From NCBI RefSeq assembly GCF_000507185.2, contig NZ_AYTM02000002.1:581501-645500 (forward strand): a DNA stretch of 64,000 nucleotides, written 5' to 3'. The stretch is from Pseudomonas syringae KCTC 12500 (lineage in GTDB: Bacteria > Pseudomonadota > Gammaproteobacteria > Pseudomonadales > Pseudomonadaceae). A program made the translations under genes and the position numbers. Shown here piece after piece: positions 8,238 through 17,268 of the stretch; positions within the stretch are counted from its first letter, which is position 1, and each line of letters opens with the position of its first letter. The notes below the pieces were generated by a model. That model was given only the letters and a program-made list of their open reading frames with translations, had not been told where the DNA came from and did not search any database.

Positions 8238-8651
8238 TCAAAAATCCACTTTCCCGCGTCCGGCCTTGATCGAGCCGCGTTTGCTCTTGGACTCCAGGCG
8301 CCGGGTCTTGGAGCCGAGCGTCGGACGGGTCGGGCGGCGTTTCTTTTCGACCTTGGCCGCGTTGACGATCAGCTCACTCAAACGCAGCAAGGCATCGGCA
8401 CGGTTCTGCTCCTGGGTCCGATACTGCTGAGCCTTGAGCACGATCACGCCGTCGCTGGTAATCCGGCTGTCACTCAACGCCAGCAGCCGTTCCTTGTAAA
8501 ACGGCGGCAGCGATGAGGCGTTGATGTCGAAACGCAAATGCACCGCGCTGGAGACCTTGTTGACGTTCTGCCCGCCCGCGCCCTGAGCACGGATAGCGGT
8601 CAATTCGATCTCTGCATCCGGCAGATGAACGTTGTTGGAAATCACCAGCAT
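8238..8651 (-). CDS. arfB: Peptidyl-tRNA hydrolase ArfB (ribosome rescue)
   Basis: This 137-residue release-factor-like protein has the catalytic GGQ motif ([15 protein letters not shown] at 26-28) and a basic Lys/Arg-rich C-terminal tail ([24 protein letters not shown]) that enters the empty mRNA channel of a stalled ribosome. It lacks a stop-codon recognition domain, as expected for ArfB/YaeJ. The start [10 protein letters not shown] fits the family. The longer upstream frame to 8711 overlaps the end of the permease gene and is not needed. It frees ribosomes stuck on non-stop mRNAs. Confidence 0.93.
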   Translation of the reverse strand: MLVISNNVHLPDAEIELTAIRAQGAGGQNVNKVSSAVHLRFDINASSLPPFYKERLLALSDSRITSDGVIVLKAQQYRTQEQNRADALLRLSELIVNAAKVEKKRRPTRPTLGSKTRRLESKSKRGSIKAGRGKVDF

Positions 8652-8682
8652 CGGGGTCTCTTCTTCTCGGAAACGGGCAAGG

Positions 8683-10092
8683 CTATTTGCCAGACTGTGC
8701 AGATAGGACAACGCTACGCCTGTTTTTGGCCCGGTAACAGACCCACATCACCGCCAGCCAAACAGGTATCGCATAGACCGATATGCTGATGCCGGGGATC
8801 ATCAGCATGATGCCGAGGATAAACACCACAAAGGCCAGGCACACATAGTTGCCATAGGGATACCACAGCGCCTTGAACAGCGGCACCTGGGCGGTCCGGT
8901 TCATGTGTTGGCGGAATTTCAGGTGCGAGTAGCTGATCATCGCCCAGTTGATCACCAGCGTGGCCACCACCAGCGACATCAACAGTTCCAGCGCCTGCTG
9001 CGGCACGAAATAGTTGAGCAGCACCGCGACCAGTGTCACGGCGGCAGAGGCAAAGATCGCCTTGACCGGCACCCCGCGTTTGTCGACCTGGGCCAGCGCC
9101 TTGGGCGCATCACCCTGCTCGGCCATGCCCACCAGCATGCGGCTGTTGCAGTAAGTGCCGCTGTTGTAGACCGACAGCGCTGCCGTCAGCACCACAAAGT
9201 TGAGGATGTGCGCCGCCGTGTCGCTGCCGAGCATCGAGAACACCTGCACGAACGGGCTGCCGCTGTAGGAGTCGCCAGACGCATTGAGGCTGGCCAGCAA
9301 GCTATCCCACGGCGTCAGCGACAAAAGCACCACCAGCGCGCCGATGTAGAAAATCAGGATGCGGTAGATGACCTGGTTGATCGCCTTGGGGATCACGGTC
9401 TTCGGCTGTTCGGCTTCGGCAGCGGTGAAACCGAGCATCTCCAGGCCGCCGAAGGAGAACATGATGATTGCCAGCGCCATCACCAAACCACTGACACCGT
9501 TGGGAAAGAATCCGCCATGCTCCCAGAGGTTACTGACCGAGGCCTGCGGGCCGCCGCTGCCACTGACCAGCATGTAACTGCCCAGCGCAATCATGCCGAT
9601 GATCGCCACCACCTTGATGATCGCGAACCAGAACTCGGTTTCGCCGAAGACCTTGACGTTGGTCAGGTTAATGGCATTGATCAGCACGAAGAAGGCTGCC
9701 GCGGAGACCCAGCCCGGGATGTCCGGCAACCAGTAATGAATGTATTTGCCGACGGCAGTCAGCTCGGACATACCGACCAGGATGTACAGCAGCCAGCAAT
9801 TCCAGCCCGACAGGAACCCGGCGAAACCGCCCCAGTAGTTGTGGGCGAAGTGGCTGAACGAGCCGGCGACCGGCTCTTCGACGATCATCTCGCCCAGCTG
9901 GCGCATGATCATGAAAGCGATGAAGCCGCAGATGGCATAACCGAGAATCATCGACGGCCCGGCTGATTTCAGCACGCCCGCCGAACCGAGAAACAGGCCT
10001 GTCCCGATGGCACCGCCCAAGGCGATCAACTGGATGTGTCGATTCTTCAGGCCACGTTTCAGTTCGCCCGAGGGTGAGGTTGTTTCACTCAT
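8683..10092 (-). CDS. aroP: Amino acid permease, AroP-like
   Basis: This 469-residue APC-superfamily transporter has about 12 membrane segments. The N-terminal signature [21 protein letters not shown] and the [27 protein letters not shown] region are those of the amino acid:proton symporters AroP, PheP and ProY. AroP-type uptake of aromatic amino acids is most likely and would suit the nearby phh genes, but substrate cannot be proved from sequence. The ATG is followed by [14 protein letters not shown]. arfB follows 31 bases downstream on the same strand. Confidence 0.8.
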   Translation of the reverse strand: MSETTSPSGELKRGLKNRHIQLIALGGAIGTGLFLGSAGVLKSAGPSMILGYAICGFIAFMIMRQLGEMIVEEPVAGSFSHFAHNYWGGFAGFLSGWNCWLLYILVGMSELTAVGKYIHYWLPDIPGWVSAAAFFVLINAINLTNVKVFGETEFWFAIIKVVAIIGMIALGSYMLVSGSGGPQASVSNLWEHGGFFPNGVSGLVMALAIIMFSFGGLEMLGFTAAEAEQPKTVIPKAINQVIYRILIFYIGALVVLLSLTPWDSLLASLNASGDSYSGSPFVQVFSMLGSDTAAHILNFVVLTAALSVYNSGTYCNSRMLVGMAEQGDAPKALAQVDKRGVPVKAIFASAAVTLVAVLLNYFVPQQALELLMSLVVATLVINWAMISYSHLKFRQHMNRTAQVPLFKALWYPYGNYVCLAFVVFILGIMLMIPGISISVYAIPVWLAVMWVCYRAKNRRSVVLSAQSGK

Positions 10093-10363
10093 TCAATAGC
10101 CACCTGATCGATCTTGTTCTGTGACGGAATAGAACCTGCTGCGCTCGTGGCGCAACAGAATTGCAGCGTTCGAGGCGGATGGCCCGGAGCGTTGAACAGC
10201 ACTGTTTCACAGAAAAAAGCGCAGCATTGTACACGTGCATCCCGGCTGAGGTTCAAAACAGGGAGGTCGAGGTGCGCCGGCAGTGTGACAGCGCTTTTCA
10301 GAGCGACGAAAACGACAACGCCAGCCCTGTGGACTGGCGTTGCCATTCATTCACACCGAGCGA
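10093..10363. other. Intergenic region between aroP and rluB
   Basis: This 271-base region contains the rluB terminator-like hairpin near 10316-10342 and must contain the aroP promoter on the minus strand. No further gene, convincing promoter pair or repeat was seen. Confidence 0.4.
10316..10342 (-). terminator. rluB terminator hairpin
   Basis: CAACGCCAG (10316-10324) pairs perfectly with CTGGCGTTG (10334-10342). Read on the minus strand, the stem is followed by the T-rich stretch TCGTTTTCG. It lies 22 bases beyond the rluB stop and would end that transcript. Confidence 0.7.
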
Positions 10364-11596
10364 TCACTCAGGCTTGCGACGACCGAAGCCCGGACGCTGA
10401 CCTGAACCTGCCGGTGGGCCACGACGCTTGCCTGACGGCGCATCATCGTTGACCAGCTTGATGCCGACACGCTTCGGGCCCGGCTTGGCCGGGCGCTTGT
10501 TCATGTCGCTCGGACGCTCGGCGACCGGCGTACCACGGCTGTTGTCGGCCGGACGCGGCGCGCGTGAGCCGGGCTTGCCCGAATCCTTGCGCGGCGAAGG
10601 ACGCTGAGTCGAATCGCCACCGCGCGGACGATCACGCTCGCTACCGGTGATCTGCGGCTGACGCGGTGCGCGCTCGCCGCCGGTCGCCGGAGCACCAGCG
10701 GCAGGACGGAGTGTACGGACAACGCGCTCGCCCTTGCCCAACGGACGGGACGATTGACGCTGCAGACGCTCCATCTTGTCTTTGGTCTTGGCATTCATCT
10801 GCGGCTGGGCCACAGGTTGCAGACCGACTTCGGCTGCCAGAATGTCGACTTCGTACTGGCTCATTTCGCGCCAGCGGCCCATCGGCAGGTCGGAGTTGAG
10901 GAACACCGGCCCGTAACGCACGCGCTTCAGGCGGCTGACCACCAGCCCCTGGGATTCCCAGAGACGACGCACTTCGCGGTTACGGCCTTCCATCACCACG
11001 CAGTGATACCAGTGGTTGAAACCTTCGCCGCCCGGCGCTTGCTGGATATCGGTGAAGCGCGCAGGACCGTCTTCGAGAATCACCCCGTTCTTGAGGCGCA
11101 GCAGCATGTCGTCATCGACTTCGCCACGCACGCGAACCGCGTATTCACGGTCCATTTCAAACGATGGGTGCATCAGGCGGTTGGCGAGTTCACCGTCGGT
11201 GGTGAACATCAGCAGGCCGGTGGTGTTGATGTCGAGACGACCGATGTTGATCCAGCGGCCTTCTTTCGGGCGCGGCAGACGATCAAACACGGTCGGACGG
11301 CCTTCAGGGTCGTCACGGGTGCAGATTTCACCATCGGGCTTGTTGTACATGATGACGCGACGGACCGTTTCGGCCGCTTCTTCGCGCTTGATGACGCGAC
11401 CATCGACACTGATGGCGTCATGCAGGTCGACGCGTTGACCGAGGGTCGCGTCCTTGCCGTTGACCTTGATACGGCCCTGGGTAATCCAGGCTTCCACGTC
11501 ACGGCGTGAACCCACGCCAATGCGCGCCAGAACCTTCTGCAGCTTTTCGCCTGCGGGTCCGATTTCCTGGCTGTCCTGCTTGTCTTTTTCACTCAT
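10364..11596 (-). CDS. rluB: 23S rRNA pseudouridine(2605) synthase RluB
   Basis: This 410-residue enzyme has an N-terminal S4 RNA-binding domain (about 16-65, EKLQKVLARIGVGSRRDVEAW), an RsuA/RluB catalytic domain with Asp122 in GRLDINTTGLL, and a long low-complexity basic tail (about 270-410) rich in Arg, Pro, Gly and Ser. The tail is much longer than in E. coli RluB and typical of Pseudomonas. RluB converts a uridine in helix 93 of 23S rRNA to pseudouridine. The ATG has a GGGAGGTG ribosome binding site. Confidence 0.9.
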   Translation of the reverse strand: MSEKDKQDSQEIGPAGEKLQKVLARIGVGSRRDVEAWITQGRIKVNGKDATLGQRVDLHDAISVDGRVIKREEAAETVRRVIMYNKPDGEICTRDDPEGRPTVFDRLPRPKEGRWINIGRLDINTTGLLMFTTDGELANRLMHPSFEMDREYAVRVRGEVDDDMLLRLKNGVILEDGPARFTDIQQAPGGEGFNHWYHCVVMEGRNREVRRLWESQGLVVSRLKRVRYGPVFLNSDLPMGRWREMSQYEVDILAAEVGLQPVAQPQMNAKTKDKMERLQRQSSRPLGKGERVVRTLRPAAGAPATGGERAPRQPQITGSERDRPRGGDSTQRPSPRKDSGKPGSRAPRPADNSRGTPVAERPSDMNKRPAKPGPKRVGIKLVNDDAPSGKRRGPPAGSGQRPGFGRRKPE

Positions 11597-11780
11597 CTGG
11601 GCACCTCCCGGTGTGTCGAATCAGGGCTGGCCGAGAACCGGCAAGACCTGTACCCGGCGCGCTGTGGATAGCGGCAAGGCGAAATACTTGAAAGCCCGGG
11701 CGACACTTGATCGCCGAGGGTCGGCCATCATACGCCCCTGCGCCGGTTTACGCATCCGGCGTCAACGGCAAATGCCCGAA

Positions 11781-11972
11781 TCACTTCTTCTTTTTGCGAC
11801 CGGCGGTCTTGAGCTTCGCCAGCCGCTTGGCAGACTCATCGAGCACCGTGCGCTTGTCGTCCTTGTCGAGCTTCTTCCAGGACTTGATTTCGCGCTTGCT
11901 GCGACCGCAGCCCAGACAAATATCATCATCGAACTTGCACAGGCTGATGCAGGGGTTCTTGGTCGAACTCAT
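11781..11972 (-). CDS. DUF1289 small cysteine-rich protein
   Basis: This 63-residue protein has the DUF1289 pattern: PCISLCKFDDDICLGCGRSKREIKSW with four conserved cysteines (C-x3-C-x6-C-x2-C) likely to bind a metal, followed by a basic tail ending KKKK. Function is unknown; the family is widespread in Proteobacteria. It lies between rluB and a REP doublet on the same strand as rluB, and could be cotranscribed with it at a distance of 184 bases. No signal peptide, so probably cytoplasmic. Confidence 0.82.
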   Translation of the reverse strand: MSSTKNPCISLCKFDDDICLGCGRSKREIKSWKKLDKDDKRTVLDESAKRLAKLKTAGRKKKK

Positions 11973-12276
11973 GGGCAGCGAATCTCATGGCGAGTGGTAT
12001 CAGATGTGACCCTGGGCTGGCGCATGAATTCGACCGGAGTGCGCGGAACGTTGGCACGACAATTCTGATTATCGTTCCGCACGCTCCAGGACGAGGTATC
12101 AAGAGGACGCAGAGCGCTCATGGCTACATACAGGTCTTGTGGGAGCGAGCTTGCTCGCGAAAGGGCCCTTACAGAATCCGAAAATAGCGAGCCTGCACCA
12201 TCGCCTTCGCGAGCAAGCTCGCTCCCACGAGACTTGTGTATCACGCTGAACGCTTCAGCGTGGGAGCGCTAGTCAA
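11973..12276. other. Intergenic region between the DUF1289 gene and scpB
   Basis: The region contains an AGCGT/CGTTCC-rich stretch (12030-12095, degenerate palindromic, similar in style to P. syringae intergenic repeats), the REP doublet at 12139-12228, and a perfect 9-bp hairpin CACGCTGAA/TTCAGCGTG (12243-12263) just past the scpB stop. The hairpin may help end the scp transcript. No gene was found. Confidence 0.5.
12139..12228. repeat. REP doublet (GTGGGAGCGAGCTTG type)
   Basis: A REP arm beginning GTGGGAGCGAGCTTGCTCGC (12139) is repeated in inverted orientation at 12206-12228, with a 44-base centre. The overall unit is 90 bp, the same size as the units in the 7494-8164 array, but the arm differs at several positions and the centre is unrelated. 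This is a common class of Pseudomonas intergenic repeat. Confidence 0.9.
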
Positions 12277-13044
12277 TCAGACCTCATCGTCGCCTTTGTC
12301 GTCTTCAGGCTCTGGCTCCGCGCGTAGTAGGTCGTCGAAGTCGGTCTTGAGGCCCTGCTCCATCGAATCCAGTTCCACAAGCAAACTGCGGAAGCTGGTT
12401 TCGTCACGCGGGGCTTCTGGCTCTGCGTCCGGGTCGAGGCTGGCGTCGGCCAGGGCTTGCAGGTGCGCAGGCACCGGCGCTTCTTCGAAATCCAGCACCG
12501 GCTCGGTTTCCATCTCGCGCAGGTCGGCCAGCGGCGGCAGTTCGTCGAGGCTTTTCAGGTTGAAGTGGTCGAGAAAGCCTTTGGTGGTCGCGAACATCGC
12601 CGGTTTGCCGGGCACATCGCGGTAGCCCACCACGCGAATCCACTCGCGCTCGAGCAGGGTCTTGACGATGTGGCTGTTGACCGCGACACCGCGCACATCC
12701 TCGATCTCGCCCCGCGTGATCGGCTGGCGGTAGGCGATCAACGCGAGGGTTTCCAGCATGGCTCGGGAGTAACGCTGCGGCCGTTCTTCCCACAACCGCC
12801 CGACCCACGGCGAAAAGCGGTCACGAATCTGCAGGCGATAACCCGACGCCACTTCCTTGAGCTCAAAAGCGCGCCCCTCACATGACTTGCGCAACACCTC
12901 GAGTGCCTTTTTGAACACCGGGGGTTCAGGGCGCTCGCCTTCCTCGAATAGCTCATACAGGCGCTCCAGCGTCTGCGGTTTTCCGGAGGCCAGCAGAAAT
13001 GCTTCAAGCAGCGGGGCCAGTTCGCGAGGTTCGTTGAGGTTCAT
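12277..13044 (-). CDS. scpB: Segregation and condensation protein B
   Basis: This 255-residue protein has two winged-helix domains in the first 170 residues (LAPLLEAFLLASGKPQTLERL; LALIAYRQPITRGEIEDVRGV; RVVGYRDVPGKPAMFATTKGFLDHFNL) and a long acidic tail ending in EDDKGDDEV. ScpB dimers bind ScpA and the SMC ATPase to form the chromosome condensation complex. It lies 15 bases downstream of scpA in the same operon. The acidic extension is longer than in Bacillus ScpB, as is usual in Pseudomonas. Confidence 0.93.
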   Translation of the reverse strand: MNLNEPRELAPLLEAFLLASGKPQTLERLYELFEEGERPEPPVFKKALEVLRKSCEGRAFELKEVASGYRLQIRDRFSPWVGRLWEERPQRYSRAMLETLALIAYRQPITRGEIEDVRGVAVNSHIVKTLLEREWIRVVGYRDVPGKPAMFATTKGFLDHFNLKSLDELPPLADLREMETEPVLDFEEAPVPAHLQALADASLDPDAEPEAPRDETSFRSLLVELDSMEQGLKTDFDDLLRAEPEPEDDKGDDEV

Positions 13045-13059
13045 GAATGTGTTTTAGCT

Positions 13060-13878
13060 CTACTCGGCTCGCGCCCGGACATGGATCGCCGCAAAGGGCT
13101 CATTTTGGACCAGCTCGACAAGTGACTCCTTGACCAGTTCAAGCACCGCCATAAACGTCACGACCACACCCAGACGCCCTTCTTCGGCGGTAAACAGCTC
13201 GGCGAACGGCACAAAACCGCCGCCCTTGAGACGTTCCAGCACGTCGCTCATGCGCTCGCGGGTGGACAGTGCCTCGCGGCTGACCTGGTGGCTTTCGAAC
13301 ATGTCGCCGCGGTGCAGCACTTCGGCCATCGACATCAGCACTTCTTCAAGGCTGACATCCGGCAGCAACTTGCGTGCACGGGCTTCGGGAGCGTCCAGTT
13401 TCGGCACGATGACATCGCGGCCTACACGGCTCAGGCCATCAATGCCCTCGGCGGCGGCCTTGAAGCGCTCATATTCCTGCAAGCGGCGAATCAGCTCGGC
13501 GCGCGGATCACCCTCTTCCTCTTCGACCTCCGCCGAACGCGGCAACAGCATGCGCGACTTGATCTCGGCCAGCATGGCGGCCATGACCAGATACTCGGCA
13601 GCCAGCTCCAGGCGCACGGTTTTCATCAGCTCGACGTACCCCATGTACTGCTTGGTGATCTCGGCCACAGGAATATCAAGGATGTCGATGTTCTGTTTGC
13701 GGATCAGGTACAGCAGCAGGTCGAGCGGCCCTTCGAACGCTTCGAGAAAAACCTCCAACGCATCGGGCGGGATGTACAGGTCCAGCGGCATCTGCGTGAC
13801 AGCACGCCCATAGACCAGCGCGAACGGCAGCTCTTGCTGGGCGTCGGCCTGGCTGTCGACTGCCTCGACGGCTGTCAT
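13060..13878 (-). CDS. scpA: Segregation and condensation protein A
   Basis: This 272-residue kleisin has the family signature EAFEGPLDLLLYLIRKQNIDILDIPVAEITKQYMGYVEL (about 47-85), an N-terminal SMC-binding helix region and a C-terminal winged helix. It bridges the SMC heads and binds ScpB. The ATG overlaps the stop of the upstream Sua5/YciO gene by one base, so the two are translationally coupled. scpB follows. Together they support chromosome segregation. Confidence 0.94.
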   Translation of the reverse strand: MTAVEAVDSQADAQQELPFALVYGRAVTQMPLDLYIPPDALEVFLEAFEGPLDLLLYLIRKQNIDILDIPVAEITKQYMGYVELMKTVRLELAAEYLVMAAMLAEIKSRMLLPRSAEVEEEEGDPRAELIRRLQEYERFKAAAEGIDGLSRVGRDVIVPKLDAPEARARKLLPDVSLEEVLMSMAEVLHRGDMFESHQVSREALSTRERMSDVLERLKGGGFVPFAELFTAEEGRLGVVVTFMAVLELVKESLVELVQNEPFAAIHVRARAE

Positions 13879-14507
13879 CAGGCGCGTTCACCGAAAGGCG
13901 TCGGATCACCACAGCCGACCCGAACGATCTGGGGTTCACCCTCAGCCAGGTTAATGACCGTGGACGCCGAAATACCGCCGATCCCGCCATCGATGATCAG
14001 ATCGACCTGATGCTCGAGAATCTGGCGTATCTCGTAGGGATCGCTGAGCGGCACGCTGTCGCCCGGCATGATCAGGCTGACGCTCATCAGCGGCTCACCC
14101 AATTGCTCCAGCAGGGCCTGGGCGATGGGATGACTTGGCACACGAAGGCCGATGGTGCGGCGCTTGGGGTGCAGCACCAGACGCGGTACCTCGCGGGTGG
14201 CGTTGAGAATGAAGGTGTACGGCCCGGGCGTGTGCGCCTTCAGCGCACGGAACGCGCCGGTGTCGACCTTGGCAAACAGCCCCAGTTGCGACAGGTCGCA
14301 GCACATCAGGGTGAAGTTGTGCTTGTCGTCCAGCTGGCGCAGGCGGCGGATACGCTCGATGGCGCTCTTGTCACCGATCTGGCAACCCAATGCATAGGAC
14401 GAATCTGTCGGGTACACCACCAGCCCGCCGGCCTTGATGATTTCAGCGGCCTGTTTGATCAGGCGCGGCTGCGGGTTTTCCGGATGGACCTGGAAAAATT
14501 GACTCAC
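13878..14507 (-). CDS. Sua5/YciO-family threonylcarbamoyl-AMP synthase-like protein
   Basis: This 209-residue protein of the Sua5/YciO/YrdC family has the conserved core GGLVVYPTDSSYALGCQIGDKSAIERIRRLRQLDDKHNFTLM and RRTIGLRVPSHPIAQALLEQLGEPLMSVS. It has no C-terminal Sua5 extension, and the sequence is closest in style to E. coli YciO. YciO proteins are related to the enzyme making threonylcarbamoyl-AMP for the t6A tRNA modification, but may not be the main enzyme. The GTG start (14507-14505, MSQFFQVHPENP) was chosen because AGGAAG lies five bases upstream and the family starts there. Confidence 0.85.
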   Translation of the reverse strand: MSQFFQVHPENPQPRLIKQAAEIIKAGGLVVYPTDSSYALGCQIGDKSAIERIRRLRQLDDKHNFTLMCCDLSQLGLFAKVDTGAFRALKAHTPGPYTFILNATREVPRLVLHPKRRTIGLRVPSHPIAQALLEQLGEPLMSVSLIMPGDSVPLSDPYEIRQILEHQVDLIIDGGIGGISASTVINLAEGEPQIVRVGCGDPTPFGERA

Positions 14508-14520
14508 GATTACTTCCTGT

Positions 14521-15384
14521 TCAGACGGAGGCAGTAGGCTGTTCATGTTTGAATCTGCACCACAAAGGCGGTAGATCTTCAGGCACGGGGCGATAAGTGC
14601 CGATCTCGCCCCAGGTACCAGGACCGTGGAAGTCGCTGCCGGCAGAAACCAGCAGACCGAACTCGCGTGCAAGGATGGCCAGGGTGCCGACCTGATCGGC
14701 AGGCTGCATGCCATTGACCACTTCTATGGCGTGCCCACCAGCCTGGACGAAATCGCCGACCAGTTTACGCCGTTTACTGCGGGTAAAGTCATAATGTGAA
14801 GGATGCGCGAGGCTGACCCATGCACCCGACGCCCGCAAGGTGGCGACCGTGTCCTCCAGCGTCGGCCAGTGCTGCTTCACATCGCCCAGTTTGCCCGCCC
14901 CCAGCCATTTGCGAAATGCCTCGGCGCGATCCTTGACGAAACCCGAGCGCACCATGAAGTCGGCAAAGTGCGGACGCGCAGGCGCATTACCGCTGTCACC
15001 CAGTTCCTGCTGAATCGCGCGAGCGCCTTCCAGCGCACCAGGCATACCTTTGATCGCCAATTTACGGCTGATTTCTTCCGCACGCAGCCAGCGTCCTTCA
15101 TGCAAACGGCTGATGGCCTCGGTCAGCGCCGGGGCCTGGGTATCGAATCCGTAACCCAGAATATGAATGGTCGCGCCGCCCCAGGTGCAGGACAGCTCCA
15201 CCCCGTTGACCAGTTGCATACCCAATGAATGCGCCGCCGCACGGGCCTCTTCAAGCCCTTCAAGGGTGTCGTGGTCGGTCAGCGAAAGGACGCGCACGCC
15301 GTTTTCATGAGCACGCGTGACCAGTGCCGTGGGCGAGAGTGCCCCGTCGGAAGCGGTGCTGTGACAGTGCAGGTCTACATTCAT
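14521..15384 (-). CDS. rnm: RNase AM / PHP-domain 5'-3' exonuclease
   Basis: This 287-residue PHP phosphoesterase has the motifs DLHCHSTASDG (4-14), TDHDTLEG, a central GVELSC, and late DFHGPG and SLAHPSHYD metal ligands. It corresponds to TrpH/YciV, which trims the 5' end of 23S and other rRNAs and hydrolyses 3',5'-nucleoside bisphosphates. It is 13 bases upstream of the Sua5/YciO gene in an operon continuing to scpA-scpB, and divergent from yciB. The length is normal. Confidence 0.9.
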   Translation of the reverse strand: MNVDLHCHSTASDGALSPTALVTRAHENGVRVLSLTDHDTLEGLEEARAAAHSLGMQLVNGVELSCTWGGATIHILGYGFDTQAPALTEAISRLHEGRWLRAEEISRKLAIKGMPGALEGARAIQQELGDSGNAPARPHFADFMVRSGFVKDRAEAFRKWLGAGKLGDVKQHWPTLEDTVATLRASGAWVSLAHPSHYDFTRSKRRKLVGDFVQAGGHAIEVVNGMQPADQVGTLAILAREFGLLVSAGSDFHGPGTWGEIGTYRPVPEDLPPLWCRFKHEQPTASV

Positions 15385-15449
15385 AGTGAGGCTTTCGTGT
15401 TCATTGATGTTTGTTATTATGCCGCCACATCCTGCTTCTGGCTGCCATT

Positions 15450-16046
15450 GTGAAACAATTCATCGACTTCATCCCGCTGCTGCTGTTCTTCATCGTTTAC
15501 AAGACCGAGCCGCGTGCCGTGGATATCCTCGGCAATACCTATATGGTAGGCGGCATTTTCAGTGCAACGGCGATGCTGATCATCAGTTCGGTGGTGGTCT
15601 ACGGCATTCTCTACGTCAAACAGCGCAAGCTGGAAAAAAGCCAGTGGCTCACGTTGGTGGCGTGCCTGGTGTTCGGCAGCCTGACCCTGGCCTTCCACAG
15701 CGAAACTTTTCTGAAATGGAAAGCCCCGGTGGTCAACTGGCTGTTTGCCGTCGCCTTTGCCGGCAGTCATTTCATCGGCGACCGGCCGCTTATCCAGCGC
15801 ATCATGGGTCATGCATTGACCCTGCCGGCGGCGATCTGGACCCGCCTCAACATCGCCTGGATCATATTCTTCCTGTTCTGTGGGGCAGCCAACCTGTATG
15901 TGGCCTTCACTTATCAGGAATTCTGGGTCGACTTCAAAGTATTCGGCAGCCTGGGCATGACCCTGATCTTCCTGGTCGGCCAGGGGATCTACCTGTCACG
16001 CCACCTGCACGACACCGCTCCCAATACGACCAAATCCGAGGACTGA
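15450..16046 (+). CDS. yciB: Inner membrane septation protein YciB
   Basis: This 198-residue polytopic membrane protein begins [18 protein letters not shown], the YciB/IspA signature, with [14 protein letters not shown] and about five hydrophobic helices. YciB links cell envelope synthesis and division in enterobacteria. The GTG at 15450 is the family start; the in-frame ATG at 15411 would add an unusual N-terminus. The YciI gene follows one base after the stop, so the two are cotranscribed. Confidence 0.9.
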   Translation: MKQFIDFIPLLLFFIVYKTEPRAVDILGNTYMVGGIFSATAMLIISSVVVYGILYVKQRKLEKSQWLTLVACLVFGSLTLAFHSETFLKWKAPVVNWLFAVAFAGSHFIGDRPLIQRIMGHALTLPAAIWTRLNIAWIIFFLFCGAANLYVAFTYQEFWVDFKVFGSLGMTLIFLVGQGIYLSRHLHDTAPNTTKSED

Positions 16047-16047
16047 C

Positions 16048-16347
16048 ATGCTCTACGCAATCATCGCCACCGACGTCGAAAACTCGCTGGAAAAACGCCT
16101 CAGCGTTCGCCCGGCACACCTGGAGCGCCTCAACGCGCTCAAGGATGAAGGCCGTCTGGTGCTGGCCGGTCCACACCCGGCAGTCGACAGCAACGACCCC
16201 GGCGCTGCCGGTTTCAGCGGCAGCCTGATCGTTGCCGAGTTCGAATCGCAGAGCGCCGCCAAGGCCTGGGCCGAAGCCGATCCGTTCGTGGCCGCAGGTG
16301 TCTACGCGAACGTCGTGGTCAAACCGTTCAAGCAGGTCCTGCCCTGA
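16048..16347 (+). CDS. YciI-family protein
   Basis: This 99-residue protein of the YciI/DGPF fold (ferredoxin-like dimer) has [18 protein letters not shown], then [24 protein letters not shown], then [18 protein letters not shown]. The conserved His (in RPAHLERL) and Asp (in ADPF) of the putative active site are both present. Its biochemical role is not established. It is translationally linked with yciB, with an intergenic gap of one base. Confidence 0.88.
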   Translation: MLYAIIATDVENSLEKRLSVRPAHLERLNALKDEGRLVLAGPHPAVDSNDPGAAGFSGSLIVAEFESQSAAKAWAEADPFVAAGVYANVVVKPFKQVLP

Positions 16348-16434
16348 GCCTGCCCGACCGACTTTTTTAACAGCTCTGCTTTCTGATCGAGGCAGAGTCA
16401 CGCGGCACCCCGGCAGTGGCCAATTGAGTGAGTC

Positions 16435-17112
16435 ATGAGCGAGCTGTTACTAATTGATGATGATCAAGAGCTGTGCGAACTGCTGAGCAGTTGGCTGAGC
16501 CAGGAAGGCTTTCAGGTGCGCGCCTGTCACGACGGGACCAGCGCGCGTCAGGCATTGGCCGACGCCGCCCCCGCTGCCGTGGTACTGGACGTGATGCTGC
16601 CCGATGGCAGCGGCCTGGAGTTACTCAAGCAATTACGTGCCGACCACCCCGACCTGCCAGTGGTCATGCTCTCGGCACGCGGCGAGCCGCTGGACCGCAT
16701 CCTGGGTCTGGAGCTGGGCGCTGACGATTATCTGGCAAAACCCTGCGACCCTCGCGAACTCACTGCCCGCCTGCGCGCCGTACTGCGCCGCAGTCACCCG
16801 GTGGCGTCGTCAAGCCAGCTCGAACTGGGCGACCTGACCTTCAGCCCAATGCGCGGCGTGGTCAGTGTCGACGAAAAGGAACTGACCCTCACGGTGTCCG
16901 AAAGCCGCTTGCTGGAAGCATTGATGCGCCAGCCCGGCGAACCGCTGGACAAGCAGGAACTGGCGCAACTGGCCCTGGGCCGCAAGCTGACCCTGTACGA
17001 CCGTAGTCTGGATATGCACGTCAGCAACCTGCGCAAGAAAATCGGCCCGCACTCCGACGGCCGCCCACGCATCGTCGCGCTGCGCAGCCGCGGATATTAT
17101 TATGCTCTTTGA
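16435..17112 (+). CDS. OmpR/CpxR-type response regulator
   Basis: This 225-residue regulator has a receiver domain (acidic pair Asp9/Asp10, phosphoacceptor Asp52 in VVLDVMLPDGSGLE, Lys102 in LAKPCDP) and a C-terminal OmpR-type winged helix (about 130-225, VSNLRKKIGPHSDGRPRIVALRSRGYYY). It resembles CpxR. The partner kinase is at 17835, and a CpxP/Spy-like periplasmic gene lies between them, which suggests an envelope-stress system. Targets are unknown. Confidence 0.9.
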   Translation: MSELLLIDDDQELCELLSSWLSQEGFQVRACHDGTSARQALADAAPAAVVLDVMLPDGSGLELLKQLRADHPDLPVVMLSARGEPLDRILGLELGADDYLAKPCDPRELTARLRAVLRRSHPVASSSQLELGDLTFSPMRGVVSVDEKELTLTVSESRLLEALMRQPGEPLDKQELAQLALGRKLTLYDRSLDMHVSNLRKKIGPHSDGRPRIVALRSRGYYYAL

Positions 17113-17114
17113 GC

Positions 17115-17170
17115 AGCTACAAGCAGAGCGCTTCTGGCTTGAAGCTTGAAGCTGACAACTTGCAGCTGCC
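17115..17170. repeat. Short heptamer-repeat relic
   Basis: Directly after the response regulator stop the sequence carries agctacaagc, then GCTTGAAGCTTGAAGCT (17137-17153), then acttgcagctgcc. These are the same heptamers as the array at 233-353, again in facing orientation, but with only two full units left or not yet expanded. Confidence 0.75.
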
Positions 17171-17268
17171 CTTACACAAGCTTTACCAAGCGCTGACTGC
17201 GCTTGACCTTGATCTCCCTAAACTGGGCTCATCGGCATCGAGCCGCACTAGAGACAAGGAGATACACA

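Noticed and set aside
8905..9966. 353-residue plus-strand frame
   Set aside because: It is antisense to the permease gene and is His/Gln/Arg-rich, a typical shadow in high-GC DNA.
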